Assembly (NCBI GenBank): GCA_019454915.1
Contig: JACFNM010000057.1
Location: 1 to 16,201 of the forward strand
Reading direction: 5' to 3'
Length of the DNA stretch: 16,201 nt
Source of the DNA: Chitinophagaceae bacterium
GTDB taxonomy: Bacteria > Bacteroidota > Bacteroidia > Chitinophagales > Chitinophagaceae
Within the stretch, counting starts at the first letter, position 1. Each line of letters starts with the position of its first letter. A program made the translations under genes and the position numbers. Positions 1 to 6,798 of this stretch are shown piece after piece. The notes beneath the pieces are model-generated. The model did no database searches. It was not told the DNA's origin and saw nothing but the letters and a program-made list of their open reading frames with translations.

Positions 1-320
1 AACCCGCCCTCTACTTTTTCCACGAGACCGGTATGACCTGAACTGCCCCCGGTGTTCATCATAAAAATCTGGCCCGGGCGAACTAAAGAGGGTCTGTTAA
101 CTGCATCGGAAACCAGGATCTTTTTGCCCGTAGTTTTATTCCAGTGTGTCATCACCTGCCCGGTTCTGGTTAGTGGGTTTCTCCGCTGCAATTTCGTACA
201 AGCCTGGTCAAAGCACCAGTAAACAAAAGTGGCACACCAGTAATTACCCGGCGGCAGTCCAACACTTACAACGGACGCATTGGTTTCACCTTCTTTAACG
301 ACCCGGTTTGGATATTTCAT
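1..320 (-). CDS. CHAP-type peptidoglycan hydrolase, 5' part, probable internal deletion
   Basis: The reading frame starts at ATG 318-320 and stays open to the window edge, giving 106 residues. The core matches CHAP/NlpC-like amidases or peptidases: a tryptophan-cysteine pair with the candidate nucleophile Cys29 (NYWCATFVYWC), a conserved TGQVMTHW stretch at 53-60, and VRPGQIFMM followed by GHTGLVEKV, with candidate catalytic His96. Such enzymes cut peptide bonds in peptidoglycan. The N-terminus is odd. Residues 1-18 (MKYPNRVVKEGETNASVV) look like the opening of a peptidoglycan-binding repeat, but residue 19 goes straight into SVGLPPG, which in the family normally follows the whole binding repeat and the start of the catalytic domain. 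No signal peptide is visible. An in-frame TAA lies seven codons upstream, so the start is well bounded. The fold assignment is fairly safe; the deletion is inferred from recalled family architecture. Confidence 0.68.
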   Translation of the reverse strand, partial: MKYPNRVVKEGETNASVVSVGLPPGNYWCATFVYWCFDQACTKLQRRNPLTRTGQVMTHWNKTTGKKILVSDAVNRPSLVRPGQIFMMNTGGSSGHTGLVEKVEGG

Positions 321-421
321 GATGGCTGGTTTTGAGGTGAATTATGAAATTAAGAAATAAATTTATATGCAGGTAGCGGATTTATAACGATCAGCACATA
401 TTGCAGTTTATCTTTTGAGCG

Positions 422-2443
422 TTAGTATTCCATTAGCCATCGTACGTACTGGTGCAACCTGGAATTGGCGAGGAAATTCTTTTCTAACTGAGCATTAAAA
501 GGTACGGGAGTATCCAATGACGCACATCTCATTACGGGAGCGTCTAATTGGGAGAAGCAGTGTTCCGATATCCAGGCGGTAATTTCGGCTCCGATGCCGC
601 CTGTCAAAGTATCCTCGTGTAAAACCAATACCCTTCCGGTACGGGAAACGGATTGGCGGATAGCCTCATAATCCAATGGCAATAAAGTACGCAGATCAAG
701 AATATCTAATGACAGGTGGGTATGTTTTCCTGCATAGTCCAGCGCCCAATGAACGCCCGCTCCGTATGTTATGACGGATATGTCTTCGCCTTCTTCCACC
801 CATTTGGCTTTCCCGATGGGTATTTCATATTGTTCTTCGGGTACCGGGCCTGAAATGCTGCGGTACAAAGCCTTATGTTCAAAGAACAATACGGGGTTTA
901 GATCATTAACGGCTGCCATCAACAGTCCTTTAGCATCCATGGGTGTGCAGGGATAAACAATCTTTAGTCCCGGAACGTGCGCAAACCACGCCTCTGTACT
1001 CTGAGAATGGAAAGGACCTGCGTTCACACCGGCGCCCGTTGGCATACGGATTACCACATCTGCATTTTGCCCCCACCGGTAGTGCGACTTGGCGAGGTTG
1101 TTTACAATCTGGTTAAATCCTTCGGTGACGAAATCACTAAACTGCATTTCCACCATACTTTTATAGCCACCGGTGCTTAATCCAAGCGCAGCGCCTATTA
1201 CGGCGCTTTCACATAAAGGCGTATTGCGTATTCTTTCCTTACCGAATTTGTTTACGAGTCCTTCGGTTACCTTGAATACGCCTCCGTATTCGGCAATATC
1301 CTGACCCATCAAAATAAGGTTGTCGTGGGTCAGCATGCTCTGATAAATGCCTTCAGAGATGGCATCCACGAGACGTATTTCCCGAACATTAAAACGGGAA
1401 TCTTCTAAAGAGGCATCATTATCTATTATGGCAGTAGTAAAACCACCAAAACCGGTACTCCGGGCATAAATATCAGCGTATTCTTCCTCTTCCGAGACAA
1501 TCGTATTTACTTCGGCCGCCCTCTGCGCCTCTTCTATTTCGGATTCAATATAGTGCTTGCATTCTGTTTTGATACTTTCAATATCTGTAGTGGTCAGGAT
1601 GGATTGCTGAAGCAACCAGGTCTCAAAATTATGGATGGGGTCTTTGTCTTTCCATTCGGCTATTAATTCATCGGGAATATATTTTGTACCGCTGGACTCT
1701 TCGTGCCCGCGCACGCGAAACGTGATGCATTCCACGAGGTAGGGCCTTTTTCTTTCGATACAATATTCGCGTACTCCGCGGATGGTGTCAAAGACGGAAA
1801 GGATATTATTGCCGTCAATTTGTACTCCCTCCATTCCATACCCCTTCGCTTTGTCAATAATAGACTCGTTTCGGAATTGCTCCGTAGTAGGGGTGCTCAG
1901 CGCATAGCCATTATTCTCCATCAGAAAGATAACTGGGAGGTTCCATACTGAAGCAAGATTCAGCGCTTCATGAAAGTCGCCTTCGCTGGTGGCGCCTTCT
2001 CCGCAAAATGCCAGCACAGCCTTTTCTTCACCACTCAACTGGTGAGCCAGGGCTATCCCGTCTGCAACCGGCAATTGAGCGCCAAGATGCGAAATCATGC
2101 CACAGATATGATGTGCTTTGCTTCCAAAATGGAAACTCCGGTCCCGCCCCTTTGTAAACCCTCCGCAGGAGCCCTGCCATTGTTGATAAAGTTTGCTTAG
2201 TGAAATATTGCGGGTAGTAAACACACCCAGGTTCCGGTGTAAAGGCAATATCCATTCATCTTCCTGCATAGCCATAGAAGCGCCCACGGCAATGGCTTCC
2301 TGACCAATACCACTGAACCATTTCGATATTTTACCCTGTCGAAGTAAAAGCAACATTTTTTCTTCAATCATCCGGGGCAACAATAGCTGCCGGTAGAATT
2401 GCTCTAACTGATTTCCTGAAAAGTTCCTCTGATCAAAGCGCAT
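422..2443 (-). CDS. 2-oxoacid dehydrogenase E1 component, fused alpha and beta subunits
   Basis: This is the thiamine-diphosphate E1 part of a branched-chain or pyruvate-type 2-oxoacid dehydrogenase complex, which decarboxylates a 2-oxoacid and passes the acyl group to the lipoyl E2. Starting at ATG 2441-2443 it has 673 residues; a TTG two codons upstream is a less likely start. The alpha part (about 1-325) has the HRNLG loop near 69 and the ThDP/Mg motif from GEGATSEGD (148) to ENN (176-178), followed by RGHEESSG near 246. The beta part (about 353-673) has QDIAEYGGVF (381), TPLCESAVIGAALG (408) and GPFHSQSTEAWFAHVPG (476). The usual GDG of the ThDP motif reads GEG here, a conservative change. 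Fused E1 chains are common in Bacteroidota. No E2 or E3 gene lies in the window, so the preferred substrate (branched-chain 2-oxoacids are the usual label) cannot be decided. Confidence 0.9.
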   Translation of the reverse strand: MRFDQRNFSGNQLEQFYRQLLLPRMIEEKMLLLLRQGKISKWFSGIGQEAIAVGASMAMQEDEWILPLHRNLGVFTTRNISLSKLYQQWQGSCGGFTKGRDRSFHFGSKAHHICGMISHLGAQLPVADGIALAHQLSGEEKAVLAFCGEGATSEGDFHEALNLASVWNLPVIFLMENNGYALSTPTTEQFRNESIIDKAKGYGMEGVQIDGNNILSVFDTIRGVREYCIERKRPYLVECITFRVRGHEESSGTKYIPDELIAEWKDKDPIHNFETWLLQQSILTTTDIESIKTECKHYIESEIEEAQRAAEVNTIVSEEEEYADIYARSTGFGGFTTAIIDNDASLEDSRFNVREIRLVDAISEGIYQSMLTHDNLILMGQDIAEYGGVFKVTEGLVNKFGKERIRNTPLCESAVIGAALGLSTGGYKSMVEMQFSDFVTEGFNQIVNNLAKSHYRWGQNADVVIRMPTGAGVNAGPFHSQSTEAWFAHVPGLKIVYPCTPMDAKGLLMAAVNDLNPVLFFEHKALYRSISGPVPEEQYEIPIGKAKWVEEGEDISVITYGAGVHWALDYAGKHTHLSLDILDLRTLLPLDYEAIRQSVSRTGRVLVLHEDTLTGGIGAEITAWISEHCFSQLDAPVMRCASLDTPVPFNAQLEKNFLANSRLHQYVRWLMEY

Positions 2444-2509
2444 ATGCAAACCTATTGGTTTTTTATAATAGGCCGGTTTGTCAAAATGGTATCTATGCTT
2501 TCTGATGAC

Positions 2510-2536
2510 GGTTACGTTTTAGGTTTAAACGTAACC
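2510..2536. repeat. Perfect 10-bp inverted repeat between yvlD-like and E1 genes
   Basis: GGTTACGTTT (2510-2519) and AAACGTAACC (2527-2536) are exact reverse complements separated by seven bases. The site lies 41 bases past the yvlD-like stop codon and 66 bases before the E1 start codon, both genes being on the minus strand. No T-run follows on either strand, so it is not a typical intrinsic terminator. It could be a hairpin protecting the 3' end of the upstream transcript, or an operator for the E1 gene. The symmetry is seen directly; the role is open. Confidence 0.6.
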
Positions 2537-2576
2537 AGCAGCTACCTTATGATATTCCCGGAGCAGGTATTTTATA

Positions 2577-2918
2577 TTATAGTCCGTTGTTGTTGCTGAA
2601 CAAAACAGAAGAGGCTATGGAAAGGAGCAGGCTGAACAATAAAGCCCACCAAAACCCGTCAATTTTGATGCCATCTACTATTTTAGAAGCCAGGAGTACC
2701 ATAAGGGCATTGACAATGAATAGAAAAAGTCCCAGCGTAATGATAGTAAGTGGAATGGTAAGGATTACAAATAAAGGCCGGATTAGAAAATTAACGATTG
2801 CAAGCACTAAAGCAAACAGGAGGGCAGTCCAGTAAGACGCGATATGAATTCCTTTAAGTATGTAGGCTAATCCATAGGCGACTCCGCCTGTCACCAATAA
2901 ACGAACGATGAAACTCAT
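2577..2918 (-). CDS. Small membrane protein, phage_holin_4_2 / YvlD family
   Basis: A 113-residue, very hydrophobic protein with four predicted membrane segments at about 3-21, 28-46, 50-77 and 88-107, and the conserved pattern NFLIRPLFVILTIPLTIITLGLFLF in the middle (residues 43-67). This is the family often named 'phage holin family protein' and includes Bacillus YvlD. It is a chromosomal inner-membrane protein of unknown biochemical role, not evidence of a prophage. It follows the PspC-like gene on the same strand after a 96-base gap. PspC and YvlD proteins are also neighbours in the Bacillus yvlABCD operon, which supports a shared envelope-stress role. Start ATG 2916-2918. Confidence 0.85.
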   Translation of the reverse strand: MSFIVRLLVTGGVAYGLAYILKGIHIASYWTALLFALVLAIVNFLIRPLFVILTIPLTIITLGLFLFIVNALMVLLASKIVDGIKIDGFWWALLFSLLLSIASSVLFSNNNGL

Positions 2919-3014
2919 TATTGAAATTTTGGTAAAATGTACGAAAATTCAATAGTAATACCATCATCCTGGAGATAAGATTTTTGAAGACTTTCCCCTG
3001 ACCGTTTCCGGTGT

Positions 3015-5219
3015 TTATTGCAGTCCGGTCAAAAAGTGAAACGGACTGTATAAATGTTGCATCAGGTTTGATTTTATGGCTTTCACAGTATTGGTATGGA
3101 GCGAAATTCGGGACGATGCATTCTCAACAGGTGCCGGAGACAGAACTTCCTCACGACGTTTTAGCGTATTAGGGGAAGGGGAACTATCTGGCTTCATGCT
3201 ATTACCCGCGTGAGTTTTGTCTTTTGGCGACCGATATCTGAGCCGGGTATATTTTCCCGATTTTTGTTGTTCCACTTCGTTCACAGATGAGGTGTCGATT
3301 TTCCTTAATCCGTCGTTTGTCATGATATACAGGATATTGGTGCGCCAGGAATAGCCGTTATTCCATTTTTCATCTGTGTCTCTATTTCTTATCCTTCTGC
3401 TGCCGACTTCCAGGTTGAACCAGTCAAACCAATTTATACTATGGTCTATCAGAATCTTTTTCCCAACGGGTATTTCGATGACCACCATTACTTTTTGATT
3501 ACGGAATTTTTCTTTGTTGGTTATGGAGAATCCTTTGGGCAACGTAATCACGCTGTCGTTTTGGATCAGCGGAAATTGTATTAAGGAAGCATTATGTTCC
3601 GCAATGAACGGTGTTTTGCCCTTTGATAGTTTTACCGTTTCGATGTGATAAAGGGAATCGGGGCTTTTTATAAGCTTAATCTTTACATTATTCAATAACA
3701 TACTATCCTGGTTCATAGACATCAAAGGGCCAAATCCGTTAAACCAGTCACTACTGTAATAGCCGACTTTATGCTGGGATAGTTTTACAATCAGATTATC
3801 CGAAGATGGCTGTGCTACCGGAAACTGTTCCGAAACATCCGTTTCCGCCCTGAAATGCCCGCTAACATTAGCGATGAGCAGAAAGACACTGATGAGTCCG
3901 ATAATCCAGAGACTGGCAAAAGCATAACCTAAATAGGGGCGGGACGATTTGATTCGCAAAAGGCGCTTGAACAGCCAAACGATGAAAGCGATGATGGGTA
4001 CACCTAAGAACAACGTAAGTACGCTCCAGGCAAGCAGGTTTCCCCAAACGCTGTCTAACAAAAAGGCGTTTAAGGGAAACAGTCCGAAACCAACGTACAC
4101 CAGGCCTATCAATACGATAAGCAAGCTAAAGGCAATGATGCCGGCGATGAACAGGAAGAAGGCTTTAAATAATACGCCGATTGCATGGCCGATACCGGTA
4201 CCGGTTTTGCGGGCTAATGGGGCCGCTTCCGCTGAAAAAGACTGGGATTTCTGCCGAATGGTATCACTGATCTCCCTGCCCATTTCTTTGGCCTTTTCCT
4301 GGAATTCACCGGCTGCTTTTTCAGCCCGCCCTTTGATGTTTTGCAACTCTTCCTGCACGGTATGTTTTATACTCTCCAGGTCAATTTTCTCACCCCGCAT
4401 CTCCAATTTTTCGCTGGCCGTTACTGCAGAAGGCAGTACAATCCACAATATGATATAAGTGAAAAAGAAAGTGCCACCCAATCCACTGAACGCAAACCAG
4501 GGACCTCCCCAGTGCCACCAGATACCATTAAAGATATTGGGCATCACACTCAGAATAAAAGGTACGAGAAAGATTAATCTTGGAATCCAGGTATCCACGT
4601 TGAAATAGGCTGCCAGACCACCCGCTACACCGCCTATCATCTTATTGTCAGGATCACGGTATAGCCGCTTGCGTACATTTAACTGTAGCGGCCGGGAAGG
4701 AATAATAATCCATAAGATGATGTATAATAAGAAGCCGAAGCCCAATCCCCCAAAAGCAATAAGGGCAAAAATGATACGCACAATAGCAGGATCTATTTTA
4801 AAGTAAATAGCCAGCCCGGCACAGACTCCACCCAAAACCTTGTCGTTTTCAGCCCGAAATAATTTTCGGGGCGCCGTGTTGTCGTCAGAAGCGGATGATT
4901 GAGTTGACTGACCCGCTCCTGAGTTTGCGCTCTTTTCCGAATTGAACGCTATCTCTTCCTGTTCGAAGTCTTCGGGTCGCCCCATGCTGCCCATCACCGC
5001 CTGCAGGTCTGCATCAGTAATGCACGCGGTGCCTTTTTTGATTTTTTCTTCAAACAACTCGGCAATACGATTTTCAATATCATTGATGATCTCCTCCCGG
5101 CCTTCCTCACGTTCAAAATAGTGACGGAGGCTCTCCACATACTGCTTCAGTATTTCATAGGCAGAGTCTTCTATCGGGATCACCCTTCCCTGAAAATTTA
5201 TATTGATAACCTTTTTCAT
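3015..5219 (-). CDS. PspC-domain envelope-stress membrane protein, two PspC domains
   Basis: The protein has 734 residues. Residues 1-90 form a soluble head (VININFQGRVIPIEDSAYE, then NDIENRIAELFEEKI and GRPEDFEQEE) common at the N-terminus of Bacteroidota PspC proteins. Two PspC domains follow. The first spans about 118-176 (KLFRAENDKVLGGVCAGLA to LYIILWIIIPS), the second about 184-264 (KRLYRDPDNKMIGGVAGGLA to YIILWIVLPS). Residues about 270-330 are charged and probably coiled-coil. Membrane segments near 348-380, 393-418 and 430-452 come next, then a large C-terminal domain, probably periplasmic, rich in beta strands with a Ser/Pro/Lys-rich tail. PspC proteins sense or respond to membrane damage. 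The gene starts 11 bases after the padR stop, so the two are almost certainly cotranscribed, with PadR as the likely regulator. The exact signal sensed is unknown. Confidence 0.9.
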   Translation of the reverse strand: MKKVININFQGRVIPIEDSAYEILKQYVESLRHYFEREEGREEIINDIENRIAELFEEKIKKGTACITDADLQAVMGSMGRPEDFEQEEIAFNSEKSANSGAGQSTQSSASDDNTAPRKLFRAENDKVLGGVCAGLAIYFKIDPAIVRIIFALIAFGGLGFGFLLYIILWIIIPSRPLQLNVRKRLYRDPDNKMIGGVAGGLAAYFNVDTWIPRLIFLVPFILSVMPNIFNGIWWHWGGPWFAFSGLGGTFFFTYIILWIVLPSAVTASEKLEMRGEKIDLESIKHTVQEELQNIKGRAEKAAGEFQEKAKEMGREISDTIRQKSQSFSAEAAPLARKTGTGIGHAIGVLFKAFFLFIAGIIAFSLLIVLIGLVYVGFGLFPLNAFLLDSVWGNLLAWSVLTLFLGVPIIAFIVWLFKRLLRIKSSRPYLGYAFASLWIIGLISVFLLIANVSGHFRAETDVSEQFPVAQPSSDNLIVKLSQHKVGYYSSDWFNGFGPLMSMNQDSMLLNNVKIKLIKSPDSLYHIETVKLSKGKTPFIAEHNASLIQFPLIQNDSVITLPKGFSITNKEKFRNQKVMVVIEIPVGKKILIDHSINWFDWFNLEVGSRRIRNRDTDEKWNNGYSWRTNILYIMTNDGLRKIDTSSVNEVEQQKSGKYTRLRYRSPKDKTHAGNSMKPDSSPSPNTLKRREEVLSPAPVENASSRISLHTNTVKAIKSNLMQHLYSPFHFLTGLQ

Positions 5220-5230
5220 TTTGAAGTGTA

Positions 5231-5599
5231 TTATTGATTATTAGAAGTTGTGTCGGCAGAAGACTCCTGCTGATTGTCTCCGGTTAAAGTATGGACAGCA
5301 TTGGCCAATTCATCCCATGTTGTCTGGAGTTCCGCAAAAAATTGGGCTCCTTTGTCCGTTAGCGAAAAATATTTCCTCGGAGGGCCTCCTGTGCTTTCCA
5401 CCCAACGGTAATTTAACAGATCCGCGTTTTTTAACCGGGTAAGCAGCGGATAGAGGGTGCCTTCTAAAATATAGAGATTAGCCTGTTTCATTTCGGAAAT
5501 GATATCGCTTGGATAAGCCTCTCCTCTTTTTATAATTGACAGGATGCAGAACTCTAAAATGCCTTTTCGCATTTGACTCTGCGTGTTCTCGATATTCAT
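5231..5599 (-). CDS. PadR-family transcriptional regulator
   Basis: A 122-residue winged-helix regulator. The PadR signature is plain: RKGILEFCILSIIKRGEAYPSDIISEM (about 11-37), EGTLYPLLTRLKNADLL (46-62) and the wing GGPPRKYFSLTDKGAQFF (71-88). It is short and lacks a long C-terminal dimerisation helix domain, like other PadR-s1 type proteins. PadR proteins usually repress their own operon and neighbouring membrane or transport genes. Here it is the first gene of padR > pspC-like > yvlD-like. A good ribosome binding site (AGGAGA) lies 5 bases before ATG 5597-5599; such strong Shine-Dalgarno sequences are uncommon in Bacteroidota. Two palindromes in its promoter region are candidate operators. 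Confidence 0.93.
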   Translation of the reverse strand: MNIENTQSQMRKGILEFCILSIIKRGEAYPSDIISEMKQANLYILEGTLYPLLTRLKNADLLNYRWVESTGGPPRKYFSLTDKGAQFFAELQTTWDELANAVHTLTGDNQQESSADTTSNNQ

Positions 5600-5660
5600 A
5601 ATTTCTCCTGTTTGACTACTCCGTTCCTCGAAAAAGTAGTGTTAGAAATATTTTATAAGA

Positions 5661-5692
5661 CAAAAATAGATAGTTTTTATGTATTATGCAAT
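5661..5692 (-). promoter_or_regulatory. Predicted promoter of the padR-pspC-yvlD operon
   Basis: On the minus strand TATTTTTG (5668-5661) matches the Bacteroidota -7 box TAnnTTTG exactly. ATTG (5692-5689) lies 20 bases upstream, close to the TTTG expected at -33. Transcription would start near 5653, leaving a leader of about 55 bases before padR. Confidence 0.55.
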
Positions 5693-5694
5693 AC
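5681..5694. promoter_or_regulatory. Palindrome overlapping the padR -33 box, candidate operator
   Basis: GTATTATGCAATAC has 5-base arms (GTATT/AATAC) around ATGC and overlaps the -33 element of the operon promoter. Position and AT-rich symmetry fit a PadR autoregulatory site, since repressors of this family bind AT-rich dyads over their own promoters. The binding itself is inference. Confidence 0.4.
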
Positions 5695-5698
5695 CTAG

Positions 5699-5717
5699 TA
5701 CTAAATATTTTTTAGTA
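5699..5717. promoter_or_regulatory. Second palindrome just upstream of the padR promoter
   Basis: TACTAAATATTTTTTAGTA has perfect 7-base arms (TACTAAA/TTTAGTA) around TATTT. It sits 4 bases beyond the first palindrome, so the two centres are about 20 bases apart, which would place bound dimers about two helical turns apart on one DNA face. It could be a second PadR operator or an activator site. Confidence 0.4.
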
Positions 5718-5921
5718 GTGGTCACTGAATAGTAGATGATATAGGCTAAGACCTAATATGGTACTGCGTTCTATAAGAAATAGCCCAAAATTGGCGCTGA
5801 AAGACAGAAGTATGAACGGTTCATGCAAAGTACAAATGGTTGGCATTTTAGGCTGCTGAGCTACCTAAACTCTTTACTTTTGAATAATAGAATATTGACA
5901 TTCCTTTTGTTACAGGTAGTT
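5718..5921. other. Intergenic region between divergent padR operon and phosphodiesterase gene
   Basis: With the upstream phosphodiesterase start rejected, 5600-5921 is a 322-base gap between divergent units. Its left part holds the padR promoter and the two palindromes. To the right are a 13-base palindrome, ATGAAC-G-GTTCAT (5812-5824), and an exact -7-type box TACTTTTG (5875-5882) on the plus strand, about 40 bases before the phosphodiesterase ATG. No good -33 partner is visible for that box. I see no RNA gene or small ORF with a recognisable product. Confidence 0.4.
5812..5824. repeat. 13-base palindrome upstream of the phosphodiesterase gene
   Basis: ATGAAC and GTTCAT are exact reverse complements around a single G. 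The site is about 50 bases upstream of the plus-strand -7-like box at 5875-5882, a plausible place for a regulator. No regulator is assigned. Confidence 0.35.
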
Positions 5922-6692
5922 ATGAAAGCTATTTTTTTTATTCGGCAACTTATTTTGGTCGCAGTCTGCGGACTCTTTTTGTTTTCGGGTTATGGTCAGT
6001 CCATTCGATATTCGGTTGCAAACGGACACGCACATAATGACTATGAACATAATATTCCTTTTACGGAAGCCTACAACCTCGGCTTGGGCTCAATAGAGGC
6101 AGATGTTATTTTGGAAGGCGATACCTTATTTGTTGGGCACAATCGTCAAGATATTTTTGAAAAGCCTTTATATTTTGAACGCGATTATATTCAACCGCTG
6201 GTTAAGTCTCTGTCATTGCAAAAAGACAGCTCCCGAAAAGTGTTGTTGCTGATTGACCTAAAAACGCCGGCTATTCCGACACTTAAAAAAGTAATTGAAA
6301 TTATAGAAAACCATCCTTTATTAACAACCAACAGAGGTGTCCAGTTTGTGATCACCGGTAATCAGCCTGCTCCTGCCGATTTTGACAGCTATCCTCCCTA
6401 TATTTACTTTGATGGAAATATCAATAACCCCGGGCACATCCGGCATATTGACCGAATCGGATTGTTTAGTGATAACTTCAGAAAATATTCTTCATGGAAC
6501 GGAAAGGGTAAAATTTCCATTGAAGAGCAAAAGGCGTTAACCGGTTTGATTCAAAAGGCTCACAATCTTAACAGGCAAATTCGTTTTTGGGGTTGTCCTG
6601 ATAATTTACACACCTGGCAGGTATTCATGAGGCTGCAGGTGGATTATCTCAACACGGATCATATTTACCCGTTTGCTGACTACTTTCGTTAA
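5922..6692 (+). CDS. Secreted PI-PLC/GDPD-fold phosphodiesterase, AIM6-like
   Basis: From ATG 5922 the protein has 256 residues. An ATG at 5823 would add 33 residues ahead of the signal peptide, so 5922 is preferred. Residues 1-25 are a signal peptide (KAIFFIRQ, then a hydrophobic core ending in GYGQ), so it is exported. The mature part begins with the catalytic-type sequence NGHAHNDYEHN (34-44), then GSIEADV (56-62) and FVGHN (70-74). His36 or His38, Glu59, Asp61 and His73 fit the metal-binding and two-histidine catalytic plan of glycerophosphodiester phosphodiesterases and PI-specific phospholipases C. The C-terminal half (IRFWGCPDN, then VDYLNTDHIYPFADY) fits the barrel end of the AIM6-like subgroup, whose substrate is unknown. 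Phosphodiester cleavage in the periplasm or outside the cell is inferred from the motifs. No obvious operon partner; the next gene is 106 bases downstream. Confidence 0.78.
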   Translation: MKAIFFIRQLILVAVCGLFLFSGYGQSIRYSVANGHAHNDYEHNIPFTEAYNLGLGSIEADVILEGDTLFVGHNRQDIFEKPLYFERDYIQPLVKSLSLQKDSSRKVLLLIDLKTPAIPTLKKVIEIIENHPLLTTNRGVQFVITGNQPAPADFDSYPPYIYFDGNINNPGHIRHIDRIGLFSDNFRKYSSWNGKGKISIEEQKALTGLIQKAHNLNRQIRFWGCPDNLHTWQVFMRLQVDYLNTDHIYPFADYFR

Positions 6693-6728
6693 TCAGACAA
6701 AAGACAGGAGAGTTTATAGCGATTCCGT

Positions 6729-6736
6729 TAATTTTG
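6729..6736 (+). promoter_or_regulatory. -7 promoter box upstream of the barrel-protein gene
   Basis: TAATTTTG matches TAnnTTTG exactly, 62 bases before ATG 6799. No clear TTTG is present at -33, so it is a partial promoter match. Confidence 0.35.
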
Positions 6737-6798
6737 CGCCGGAATGCTGATGCTATACTTTTTTTAAAATCACAATATAAAATAGGGGAAGATTTCGT

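Noticed and set aside
2444..2449. TTG start two codons upstream for the E1 gene
   Set aside because: An ATG follows two codons later with no loss of conserved sequence, and ATG is the more likely start.
2577..2918. Holin of a prophage
   Set aside because: The family name is misleading: this is the YvlD-type chromosomal membrane protein next to a PspC gene, and no other phage gene is present.
3949..4458. 169-codon plus-strand reading frame
   Set aside because: It lies wholly antisense to the PspC-like gene, has no family features and a composition expected of a reverse-strand shadow.
5823..5921. Upstream start for the phosphodiesterase at ATG 5823
   Set aside because: It would put 33 residues ahead of a complete signal peptide and overlap a palindrome; ATG 5922 gives a normal exported protein.
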